The notes: generated from the sequence alone by a model not told the origin. A stretch of 7,090 nucleotides of DNA from Collinsella sp. (GCA_022745215.1 JAIIWC010000070.1:1-7090); one strand, 5' to 3'; positions 1 through 6,888 are shown, counted from the first letter of the stretch. Program-made: numbers and translations.

Positions 1-2276
1 GCCAGCAGCGGATCCAGACCACTCGCGTCCGAGATCTCGACCATAAAGCGCAGGGTTGCAATACCCTCGCGGTTGGTCGACGTGGCGGCAGAAAGGATAT
101 TGCCGCCCGCATCGCCAATGGCAATGGTGACATCCTTGAGCAGGCCCATGCGGTCCAGGCACTCGACCACGATCTCGACCTGGAAGAGGGTGTCGGCAGC
201 GCCGTCCCACTCCACATCGATCATGCGCTCGGGATGTTCCATAAGACCCTTGACGTTGGGGCAGTTGGCGCGATGTACCGAAACGCCACGACCGCGCGTG
301 ATAAAGCCGACGATGTCGTCGCCCGTCACGGGGTTGCAGCAATGAGCCAGACGGACCAGCAGGCCGCTGTTGCTCTCGCCCTTGACGATAATGCCGTTAC
401 TGGCGCTCTTGCCGCGCTTTTGCGGCTTGCGGTTGGAGCCGCGAGCAGGCTGCTTCACGACCTCGGCGATAGCCTCGGCCTTGGTGAGCTGTTCCTCGGG
501 CTTGGGGTCCAAGATTTGCTCGACCTTATTGCCCACAGCGCGCGGGGCAACCTTGCCGGCGCCGACGGCGGCAAACAGGTCCTCGAGCTGCTTGAAGTTA
601 AACTGCTCCGCCACGGCGTTGAGCGCACGCGTCGAACGCGGCGTAGAAATGCCATAGCCACGCTTACGCAGGTCCTTGGCCAGCATATCGCGACCAGCAG
701 CAGCGTCGTCGTCCTTGGTCGCAGCGGCAAAATAGCGGCGGATCTTTGACTTGGCGGAAGGTGTCTTAACGATCTTGAGCCAATCACGCGACGGCTTGGA
801 ACTCTTGTTAGTCAGAATCTCGACACGGTCACCCGTCTTAATCTCGTGCGTGAGCGGAGCCACCGCACCGTTGATTTTGGCGCCGACGCAATGGTTTCCC
901 ACCTCGGTGTGAACGGCGTAGGCAAAGTCGAGCGGCGTGGAGCCGGCACGAAGCGCCATGACCTCGCCCTTGGGCGTAAAGACAAAGATCTCCTGATCGA
1001 AGAGGTCGACCTTCAGCGAATGCAGGTATTCCTTGGCGTCGGTAATCTCATCAGACGCAGCCCAATCGAGCGAATGTTTGAGCCAGTTAATCTGGTCGTC
1101 CAGACGCTGCGCATCGTTGGTCTTGGAGGCAGACGATCCGCCCGACTTCTTATATAGCCAGTGGGCGGCAATGCCGTACTCGGCCTGCTCATGCATCTCG
1201 TAGGTTCGAATCTGAATCTCGAGCGGGCGAGCCGTGGGGCCGATGACCGTCGTGTGGAGCGACTGGTAGTTATTGACCTTGGGCATGGCGATATAGTCTT
1301 TAAAGCGGCCGGGCATGGGGTGCCACAGCGTGTGCACCGCGCCGAGCGTGGAGTAGCAATCGCGCACCGAATGCGTGATGACGCGCAGTGCCACCAGGTC
1401 GTAGATCTCGGAGAATTCCTTGCCCTTGCGCTTCATCTTTTGGTAGATGGACCAATAGTGCTTGGAACGGCCGTTGATCTGGAAGTCTTCCAGGCCAATA
1501 CGGTTGAGCTCGTCGGTGAGCGTCTTGATGGTCTCGGCCAGATAGCGCTCACGGACCTCGCGCGACTCCGCCACCATGCGTGCGATGCGCTGGTAGGCAT
1601 CGGGCTCCAGGTAGAAGAAGGACAGGTCCTCGAGCTCCCATTTAATGGAGCTCATGCCCAGACGGTCGGCCAGGGGCGCGTACACGTCCATGGTCTCGCG
1701 AGCCTTAAACAGGCGACGGTCCTCACGCAGAGCGGCAAGGGTGCGCATGTTGTGCAGACGATCGGCAAGCTTAACGATAATGACGCGGATGTCCTTGGAC
1801 ATGGCGAGGAACATCTTGCGCAGCGTGAGGGCCTGCTTCTCGTCCATGCTGTCGACTTCGATGTTGGTGAGCTTGGTCACGCCATCGACGAGCTCGGCCA
1901 CCGTATCGCCAAACAGGCCGGAAACATCGGCAAGCGAGGTCTCGGTATCCTCGACGGTATCGTGCAGCAGCGCGGCGCACACCACGTCACAGTCCATCTT
2001 GAGATCGGCCAAAATGATGGCCACCTCGACGGGATGGTTGATGTACATCTCACCCGAGCGGCGCTTTTGGTTGCAGTGCTTCTCGGCAGCAAAGCAATAG
2101 GCCTGCTCCACCTTAGAAAAGTCGTCCTCATTCATATATTTGAGGCACAGGCGCTCCAGTTTGTCGTAGCTGTCCGCCATAATCTCGGGCGGCAGCTCAT
2201 CGGCATGCTTATAGTGCTCCATCTCCGAGAACGGCTGGAGGGTGGAATCATGGGCGGTACGGGCTGCGGCATCCAT
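1..2276 (-). CDS. rel: Bifunctional (p)ppGpp synthetase/hydrolase, long Rel/SpoT type (3' end cut by window edge)
   Basis: This cytosolic stringent-response enzyme makes (p)ppGpp from ATP and GDP/GTP and also hydrolyses it. The frame is open from ATG 2276 to the window edge, giving 758 residues. Domains in order: an HD hydrolase domain with H81, H105-D106, E109-D110, D172 and N176, all at positions matching the known Rel hydrolase centre; a synthetase domain with R270 in GRSKH, D293 in YDLVALR, RFKD at 324-327, YQSLHTTV and E353 in LEIQIRT; a TGS domain at about 424-488; a zinc-finger/CC region with C646, C647, H668 and C672; and an ACT domain from about 685, unfinished. The RXKD motif, in place of the EXDD of synthetase-only RelA, together with an intact HD site indicates a bifunctional enzyme. 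Full-length family members run about 740-790 residues, so little is missing. It starts 15 nt after the recJ-helicase stop and is probably co-transcribed. It does not match a short synthetase or hydrolase. Confidence 0.97.
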   Translation of the reverse strand, partial: MDAAARTAHDSTLQPFSEMEHYKHADELPPEIMADSYDKLERLCLKYMNEDDFSKVEQAYCFAAEKHCNQKRRSGEMYINHPVEVAIILADLKMDCDVVCAALLHDTVEDTETSLADVSGLFGDTVAELVDGVTKLTNIEVDSMDEKQALTLRKMFLAMSKDIRVIIVKLADRLHNMRTLAALREDRRLFKARETMDVYAPLADRLGMSSIKWELEDLSFFYLEPDAYQRIARMVAESREVRERYLAETIKTLTDELNRIGLEDFQINGRSKHYWSIYQKMKRKGKEFSEIYDLVALRVITHSVRDCYSTLGAVHTLWHPMPGRFKDYIAMPKVNNYQSLHTTVIGPTARPLEIQIRTYEMHEQAEYGIAAHWLYKKSGGSSASKTNDAQRLDDQINWLKHSLDWAASDEITDAKEYLHSLKVDLFDQEIFVFTPKGEVMALRAGSTPLDFAYAVHTEVGNHCVGAKINGAVAPLTHEIKTGDRVEILTNKSSKPSRDWLKIVKTPSAKSKIRRYFAAATKDDDAAAGRDMLAKDLRKRGYGISTPRSTRALNAVAEQFNFKQLEDLFAAVGAGKVAPRAVGNKVEQILDPKPEEQLTKAEAIAEVVKQPARGSNRKPQKRGKSASNGIIVKGESNSGLLVRLAHCCNPVTGDDIVGFITRGRGVSVHRANCPNVKGLMEHPERMIDVEWDGAADTLFQVEIVVECLDRMGLLKDVTIAIGDAGGNILSAATSTNREGIATLRFMVEISDASGLDPLL

Positions 2277-2281
2277 CGAGG

Positions 2282-2288
2282 TCCCCTT
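2282..2288 (-). promoter_or_regulatory. Ribosome binding site of rel
   Basis: On the minus strand AAGGGGA lies 5 nt before ATG 2276, and a second G-run overlaps the TAG stop (2294-2292) of the upstream recJ-helicase gene. The ribosome site therefore begins right at the upstream stop, which suits translational coupling. I see no terminator in the 15-nt gap and no convincing promoter in the last coding bases of the upstream gene. Confidence 0.75.
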
Positions 2289-2291
2289 CCC

Positions 2292-5200
2292 CTAGGCCCG
2301 CGGTACGATCGGGCGGTTAACTTTGGCTAGCATATCAGATGCGCACGAATCGAGCGCCCAACTCCGGAAAGCCGAGAACTCCATGCGCGAGCGCAAGCCC
2401 TCCAAATAGCGAATTGACCTGCTCAATTGCACGCGGCCGGGGTTTTCGGCCATCACGATGCGGCGCGTGTCGCCAAGCCCCGAAACGCGGCAGAAACCAA
2501 GCTCTTCGAAGATTCCCAGGCCGCTTGCCACCGAACGTTCGTCGACCGGGGTGCGGGCATCGATGGCAAGGCACATCTGCGCGATGTCGATATCGCTTGC
2601 GCAGAATGAATCATCCCCGGTCTTACCGCGGTTGGAGCGCCACATGGTCTGCAGCGCGCGATAGAGTGTGACGAGTTCGTCGCGCTCGGGTGCGTAGCAG
2701 TCGAGCAGGCGCTCGTTGATGCGGGCGTCGCGCGACGAATAGAGCAGGTGGATCACGGCGGGCTGTCCGTCACGACCGGCACGCCCGCTCATCTGGTTGA
2801 ACTCAATGGCGCCAAACGGCATGTGGTACAGCACGACATGGCGGATATCGGGCAAATTGACACCCTCGCCAAAGGCGGAGGTCGAAACGATGCAGCTGAG
2901 GCTTCCGTCTCGGAATGCTTCCTCCACGCGGCGGCGATCGGAGCGCGCAAGCCCCGCGTTATAGAACGCGATATGGGTTGCGTAATCGGGCACACGCTTG
3001 CGCAACGTCTTGGCGAGCGCCACGGACTGGTCGCGCGAATTGACGTAAATGACGGTCTTCTCCCCCGTCGCCACGATCGACACCAAACGGTTCTCGCGGC
3101 TCGCAAGGTCGCGGTCGTCCTCGAGCTGCAGGTTCTCGCGCACCGTCTCGTCGACCACCGTGCGAGTAATCGGCAGCATGCGGGCAAGCTCGGCCACGAC
3201 CGGAGCCGTCGCGGTGGCCGTCGCAGCCATAACAACCGGGTCGCCCAGGGCTTTGAGGATATCAGACATGTCGAGATAGGCGCTGCGGTCGCCGCCCTTG
3301 GCAAGGCCGGCGTGGTGCGCCTCATCGATAACGACAAAGCCGATGCGGCCCGAACGCGCGAAGCGGTCACGGTGGATAGATAGGAACTCGGGCGTCGTGA
3401 GCACGATACCGGTGCGGCCCGAAGCTAGGCCGGCGAACACGTCATCGCGTGCGGCCTCCACGGTCTCGCCGGTCAGCACGCCAACGCCAATGCCAAGCGC
3501 TGCCATCGTCGACGAGAGGTGATAGGCCTGGTCGGCAACAAGCGCGCGCAGCGGATAGACAAAGATACTCGCACGTCCGCGAAGGACAGCCTCGCGCGCA
3601 GCATGTACATGGAAGATGAGAGACTTGCCGCGGCCCGTTCCCATAACGGCCAAGACGCTCTGGTGGTCGGCCAAGGCATCGAGCGCCTCAGCCTGCGCGC
3701 GGTGCGGCTGGTTCGATCCGATAAGGCTATGGATAAGCGAGCGCGTGAGCTCGGTATAGGAAAGCTGGGCGAGCGTCTCGCGCTTACGCGACTCCAGGCG
3801 CAGGCCGGAATCCGCCGGCTGCACGCCACGACGAAGCTCGCATGCCGGATCGTCGACGCTGGGCAGCGTGGTATCGCGGACCAGAACATCCTTGATCATG
3901 AGCTTGGGCTTCACACGCCCCTGCCAATGCTCGGCAACGGCCTCGAACACCAAGTCGACAGCGCTATCGCAGTTAATGAGCTTATCGATTTGCGGCACGC
4001 GGAACATAATGGCCGGCACACTCGCGGCGCCATCGGTCGCCACAAAGCGCATGTGCTCGCCGGTTTTGCCCACCACGGCGCGGTCGCACATCGTCACGCC
4101 CTCGGCAGCCAGCAGCGGCACCTTGTTGCCCTGGCCAAACGGCTCAAGGCGGGAGATCTGCTCGATGGTCTCGATATTCAGCTCGGAAAGGTCGACGGTG
4201 GCGGCGACCTCGTCGGTGTCTTCAAAGTCCTCGGCGGGAAGCTCCGATAGCACGGCGGAAAGGCGGCGGCGGAACTCATCGAGCTTGGATGCCTCGATGG
4301 TCACACCCACCGCACCGGCATGTCCGCCGCGACGAATCAGCAGATCGGAACAGCGCTCGACGGCGTCGAACAGGTTGACTTTGCCCACCGAGCGACCAGA
4401 GCCGCGCGCGATACCGTCCTCGATCGAGAACAGCAGCGCCGGCACGTGATAGCGGTTGGTCAGACGGCTTGCCACGATGCCCTTGACGCCCTCGTGCCAG
4501 CCCTCGCCACCCACGACGATTGCGCGTCCGCCGTCATAGGTCTTCTCGACCTTTGCCATGGCATCGCGCGTGAGCTCCGCCTCGATCTCACGGCGCTGGC
4601 GGTTGATTTCCTCGAGCTCAGCCGCCAGTGCGCTTGCTTCGATGGGATCGCGGGCAAGCAGCAGGTCGAGCGCCAGCTTGGGATCGGCCATGCGACCGGC
4701 AGCGTTTAAGCGGGGAATGAGCGAGAACGATAGGCCATCCGCCGTAATGCTCGAAAGGTCCGCCTTGGCGAGCGCGGCAAGCGCGATATAGCCGGGACGA
4801 GCGGTTACGCGCATCTGCTGGATGCCCTCGGCAACCAGCGCGCGGTTCTCGGGCGTGAGCGGCATCATGTCGGACACGGTGCCCAGCGCCGCGACCTCGA
4901 TTAGCGAACGCCAATACGACGGCTTGCCCAGGCGCTCACCCAGGACTTGCACCAGCTTGAGCGCCACACCAGCACCGGCAAGCTCGCGCGAGGGGCCCTC
5001 GTCCTCGAGCTTGGGGTCGGTCAGGGGCACACCCTGCGGCACCTGGTCGGAGGGCTCGTGATGGTCCGTGACCACCAAATCGATCCCCAGGCTCTCCAGA
5101 TAGGAAACCTCTTCCTTGGCGGCAATACCGTTATCGACGGTCACGATCAGCTGGGGGCGAGCGAGCTCGTTAACGCGGTCGAGCGCCGCGCGCGAAAGAC

Positions 5201-5579
5201 CGTAGCCCTCGTCAAAGCGATGCGGAATAAACGGCGTGACATCGGCGCCAAACGTGCGCAGTGCCTCGGTCAACAGGCAGGTCGACGTAATACCGTCAAC
5301 GTCAAAATCGCCAAAGACCGCAATGTGCTCGTGGTTGCGAATAGCACGCTCGACGCGGTCGGCAACGACCGACATGCCCGGGATAATGAGTGGGTCGGCC
5401 CAGTCGCGATCGAGCGAAGGCGTCAAAAACAGCTGGCCTTCTTCGATGGATGTAATGCCGTGCGCAACCATAATGCGCGCCACCAGCCCGGGTATTCCCA
5501 GGCCAGCCGAAAGCTCCTTTTCGAGTTCGGGGTTTTGCTGAGCGACCGCCCAGCGATGCGTCGTCTTAAGCGATGACAT
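2292..5579 (-). CDS. recJ: RecJ 5'-3' single-strand DNA exonuclease fused to a RecQ-like SF2 helicase
   Basis: A 1095-residue DNA-repair protein that combines a nuclease and a helicase. RecJ part, about residues 1-570: DFDVDG 91-96, VTVDNG 146-151, DHH 172-174, GTVSDMMPL 233-241, RLNAAGRM 290-297, the DHHA1 segment with GSGRS 393-397 and GGHAG 418-422, then an OB-type region with LEPFGQGN 478-485. All the metal-binding motifs look intact. After a linker of about 40 residues comes an SF2 helicase, about 605-950: Walker A GTGRGKS 647-653, YPLRALVADQ 675-684, TTPEFLS 728-734, DEAH 752-755, TATAT 787-791, a motif V region STSAFGEGVNLP 899-910 and motif VI QMSGRAGRDG 929-938. A tail with a winged-helix look covers about 990-1045. 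Ordinary RecJ is about 550-800 residues, so this is a true fusion in a single uninterrupted frame. I chose ATG 5579 because a GGGGGTG site lies 7 nt upstream and the protein then starts like other RecJs. An in-frame GTG at 5624 would add 15 residues but has poor spacing. It is the first gene of the operon with rel. Confidence 0.95.
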   Translation of the reverse strand: MSSLKTTHRWAVAQQNPELEKELSAGLGIPGLVARIMVAHGITSIEEGQLFLTPSLDRDWADPLIIPGMSVVADRVERAIRNHEHIAVFGDFDVDGITSTCLLTEALRTFGADVTPFIPHRFDEGYGLSRAALDRVNELARPQLIVTVDNGIAAKEEVSYLESLGIDLVVTDHHEPSDQVPQGVPLTDPKLEDEGPSRELAGAGVALKLVQVLGERLGKPSYWRSLIEVAALGTVSDMMPLTPENRALVAEGIQQMRVTARPGYIALAALAKADLSSITADGLSFSLIPRLNAAGRMADPKLALDLLLARDPIEASALAAELEEINRQRREIEAELTRDAMAKVEKTYDGGRAIVVGGEGWHEGVKGIVASRLTNRYHVPALLFSIEDGIARGSGRSVGKVNLFDAVERCSDLLIRRGGHAGAVGVTIEASKLDEFRRRLSAVLSELPAEDFEDTDEVAATVDLSELNIETIEQISRLEPFGQGNKVPLLAAEGVTMCDRAVVGKTGEHMRFVATDGAASVPAIMFRVPQIDKLINCDSAVDLVFEAVAEHWQGRVKPKLMIKDVLVRDTTLPSVDDPACELRRGVQPADSGLRLESRKRETLAQLSYTELTRSLIHSLIGSNQPHRAQAEALDALADHQSVLAVMGTGRGKSLIFHVHAAREAVLRGRASIFVYPLRALVADQAYHLSSTMAALGIGVGVLTGETVEAARDDVFAGLASGRTGIVLTTPEFLSIHRDRFARSGRIGFVVIDEAHHAGLAKGGDRSAYLDMSDILKALGDPVVMAATATATAPVVAELARMLPITRTVVDETVRENLQLEDDRDLASRENRLVSIVATGEKTVIYVNSRDQSVALAKTLRKRVPDYATHIAFYNAGLARSDRRRVEEAFRDGSLSCIVSTSAFGEGVNLPDIRHVVLYHMPFGAIEFNQMSGRAGRDGQPAVIHLLYSSRDARINERLLDCYAPERDELVTLYRALQTMWRSNRGKTGDDSFCASDIDIAQMCLAIDARTPVDERSVASGLGIFEELGFCRVSGLGDTRRIVMAENPGRVQLSRSIRYLEGLRSRMEFSAFRSWALDSCASDMLAKVNRPIVPRA

Positions 5580-5631
5580 AGGCGCCCACCCCCGATAGGG
5601 GCAGGTCGCCGCGATACCTCTCACGGTTCAT
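5566..5631 (-). CDS. Possible 21-codon upstream ORF overlapping the recJ start
   Basis: ATG 5631 has AGAGGA 9 nt upstream (5646-5641) and opens a frame of 21 codons, MNRERYRGDLPLSGVGAYVIA, ending in TAA at 5568-5566. The frame differs from recJ and stops 11 nt beyond the first base of the recJ ATG (5579). Ribosomes on it would cross the stem at 5581-5610 that hides the recJ ribosome site, so it could couple or regulate recJ translation. It is short and I see no conservation evidence, so it may be chance. Confidence 0.3.
   Translation of the reverse strand: MNRERYRGDLPLSGVGAYVIA
5581..5610 (-). promoter_or_regulatory. Stem-loop enclosing the recJ Shine-Dalgarno
   Basis: This 30-nt near-palindrome ends one nucleotide before ATG 5579. 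Read as mRNA, the pairs from outside in are GGCG/CGCC, a single A-G mismatch, CC/GG, a 2x2 internal loop and CCCC/GGGG, closed by a UAUC loop; that is 10 pairs out of 13 positions. The ribosome site GGGGGTG (5593-5587) lies wholly in the 3' arm. The fold would limit initiation unless opened, for example by ribosomes on the upstream ORF. A DNA-level operator is the alternative reading. Confidence 0.5.
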
Positions 5632-5651
5632 AGCGATGAGTCCTCTGTGTA

Positions 5652-5669
5652 TGCCCGCTTCGGCAGGCA
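5652..5669 (-). promoter_or_regulatory. Leader hairpin near the 5' end of the recJ transcript
   Basis: In the minus-strand RNA, UGCCUGC and GCGGGCA pair over 7 positions (one U-G wobble) around a CGAA loop. It would start about 12 nt after the likely transcription start. No U-tract follows, so it is not a classical terminator, and a role in mRNA stability or as part of a larger leader fold is more plausible. Read on the plus strand, the loop is the stable C(UUCG)G type, but that stem has a C-A mismatch. Confidence 0.4.
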
Positions 5670-5687
5670 GATCTGTTGAACGGATTA

Positions 5688-5693
5688 ATTATA
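5688..5693 (-). promoter_or_regulatory. -10 box of the recJ-rel operon promoter
   Basis: A perfect TATAAT on the minus strand sits in an AT-rich island (5684-5693) within otherwise GC-rich sequence, about 110 nt before ATG 5579. At a 17-nt spacing the -35 candidate is CGATTT, a poor match to TTGACA, so the promoter may rely on the -10 box or on an activator. Transcription would start near 5681. No LexA-type palindrome is visible nearby. Confidence 0.6.
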
Positions 5694-5780
5694 CCGTGCA
5701 GCGCGGACGCAAATCGCCGCAGTACGCCGCGGTTTCGGTAAACGATGCCGGTAATAGCCTCGAAATATTCAAGCGTTTCT

Positions 5781-5804
5781 GACGCACGGACGCACGCGAG
5801 CGTC
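5781..5804. repeat. Tandem GACGCACG pair with overlapping inverted repeat upstream of the transporter
   Basis: GACGCACG occurs twice in direct succession (5781-5788 and 5789-5796). The second copy also starts an inverted repeat, GACGC (5789-5793) and GCGTC (5800-5804), with a 6-nt spacer. It ends about 50 nt before the transporter ATG, a sensible place for an operator. The repeats are short and GC-rich sequence makes such matches common, so the regulatory role is only a possibility. Confidence 0.3.
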
Positions 5805-5835
5805 TAGCATATCCATTCAAAACGGGTTCACGGGC

Positions 5836-5843
5836 AAAGGGAG
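5836..5843 (+). promoter_or_regulatory. Probable ribosome binding site of the BASS transporter
   Basis: AAAGGGAG lies 12 nt before ATG 5856. That spacing is on the long side, but it is the only purine-rich Shine-Dalgarno-like run upstream, and the encoded protein starts with the short cytosolic lead and first membrane helix expected of the family. This supports the chosen start. Confidence 0.5.
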
Positions 5844-5855
5844 TCACAAGCGCAT

Positions 5856-6854
5856 ATGAAGCAATGGGTTGGACTGGGCAAGTTTCTCGCGGGGCATATG
5901 CAGGTCATCGTTCCGATTTGCGTGGCGCTCGGCGTGCTCTTTCCCCAACAGATTGGCGTACTCAAGCCCATCGTTCCCACCTTGTTTGCCTTTATGACGT
6001 TTCAGGGTGCGCTCAGCAACACCTTTCACCAGGTAACCGAGGTGTTCCACCGTCCGCTGCACCTGATTCTGGCGTTGCTGGTCTCGGCAGTGCTTATTCC
6101 CATCGCGGCGTATGCCATGGGGTCACTCTTCTTTGGCTCCAACCCCAACCTTGTCTGCGGCATCGTGCTCGAGTACAGCGTACCCGTGGCAGTCACCGCC
6201 TTTATGTGGATTAGCATGTTCGGCGGCAACGGCCCGCTCGCGCTCACCATTATCCTAACGTCCTCGGTCATCTCGCCCGTGACGATTCCGCTTACGCTCA
6301 AGCTCCTGCTGGGCGCCACTGTCTCAATCGATGTGCCGAGCATGATGCAGAACATGGCCTTTATGATCGCCATCCCCGCCGTACTCGGTATCGTCATCAA
6401 CGAGCTCACGCGCGGCCGGGGCCACGAGAAGCTCTCCCCCGCGTTTTCGCCCGCCTGCAAGTTCATGATGATGGGCGTCATCGCATCCAACTCCACCGCC
6501 ATGAGCGAGTACGTGCTGCACATGAATGTTGAGCGCCTGGAAGTCGCCCTCTTTATCCTGGTGTTCGCCATCAGCGGCTTTATCATCGGCATCTTGGTCG
6601 CCCGCGCCCTGCACCTGCCGTATGGCGAGACGACCACCATGTGCTTTACTTGCGGTATGCGCAATATCTCTTCGGGCGCCGTCATCGCCACGCAGTATTT
6701 TCCCGGCGAGGTCGTGTTCCCCGTCATGTGCGGCACGCTGTTTCAGCAGGTGCTGGCCTCGATTATCGGACATATCTTTGAGCGCCTAACCGGCGAGGAG
6801 CGCGCCGCCCAGCGCAAGCGGGTCGAGGCCGGCCGCAGCGCAATGGCGAAATAG
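5856..6854 (+). CDS. BASS-family (bile acid:Na+ symporter-like, SBF) membrane transporter
   Basis: A 332-residue inner-membrane secondary transporter; the family moves bile acids, pantothenate, 2-keto acids and other organic anions, usually with Na+. Hydrophobic segments lie at about 13-30, 34-52, 68-92, 98-121, 127-152, 164-182, 200-215, 228-250, 270-281 and 285-306, close to the ten helices of the family, with a charged C-terminal tail. Two regions resemble the family's crossover helices: 106-143 (EYSVPVAV to LTSSVISP) and 266-295 (GMRNISSGA onward). In the bacterial ASBT structures the second region carries an E-x-G-M-Q-N pattern that binds Na+; here it reads T265-C-G-M-R269-N270, so the Glu and Gln are replaced. 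Substrate and ion coupling cannot be told from sequence; transport of bile salts is not implied. It is transcribed away from recJ and converges on the next gene, so it is probably monocistronic. Confidence 0.85.
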   Translation: MKQWVGLGKFLAGHMQVIVPICVALGVLFPQQIGVLKPIVPTLFAFMTFQGALSNTFHQVTEVFHRPLHLILALLVSAVLIPIAAYAMGSLFFGSNPNLVCGIVLEYSVPVAVTAFMWISMFGGNGPLALTIILTSSVISPVTIPLTLKLLLGATVSIDVPSMMQNMAFMIAIPAVLGIVINELTRGRGHEKLSPAFSPACKFMMMGVIASNSTAMSEYVLHMNVERLEVALFILVFAISGFIIGILVARALHLPYGETTTMCFTCGMRNISSGAVIATQYFPGEVVFPVMCGTLFQQVLASIIGHIFERLTGEERAAQRKRVEAGRSAMAK

Positions 6855-6888
6855 CCAGCCACAGGCGCGAGGCCGAGCCCTTGGCTAT
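6851..6888. terminator. Inverted repeat spanning both convergent stop codons, possible weak bidirectional terminator
   Basis: ATAGCCA (6851-6857) and TGGCTAT (6882-6888) are perfect 7-bp inverted arms around a 24-nt spacer. The transporter stop (TAG 6852-6854) is in the left arm and the minus-strand stop (6887-6885) in the right arm. An inner GGC/GCC pairing (6864-6866 with 6872-6874) could extend the fold. No T-tract follows on either strand, so intrinsic termination is doubtful. Confidence 0.3.

Noticed and set aside
1161..2330. Plus-strand open frame of 389 codons
   Set aside because: It lies wholly antisense to rel and the end of recJ. The minus-strand frame has clear HD and synthetase motifs; the plus frame is a by-product of GC-rich codon bias and has no recognisable domain or ribosome site.
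3519..4250. Plus-strand open frame of 243 codons
   Set aside because: It is antisense to the recJ-helicase coding sequence, whose motifs run straight through this stretch; no independent coding evidence.
4947..5576. Plus-strand open frame of 209 codons
   Set aside because: It is antisense to the DHH nuclease domain of recJ, including its catalytic motifs, and is low-complexity, shadow-like protein.
5580..5624. Upstream GTG start for recJ (adds 15 residues)
   Set aside because: The nearest purine-rich site is too far from the GTG, while ATG 5579 has GGGGGTG at 7 nt and gives a normal RecJ N-terminus. It is not excluded absolutely.
5670..5700. LexA/SOS-type operator near the recJ promoter (suggested by TTGAAC)
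   Set aside because: There is no palindromic partner half-site, so SOS control is not supported.
5779..5810. Possible transporter promoter, CTGACG (5779-5784) with TAGCAT (5805-5810)
   Set aside because: Each box matches only four of six consensus bases and the 20-nt spacer is too long, so I do not list it as a promoter.
6026..6736. Minus-strand open frame of 236 codons
   Set aside because: It is antisense to the transporter, whose plus frame has regular hydrophobic helices and family motifs.
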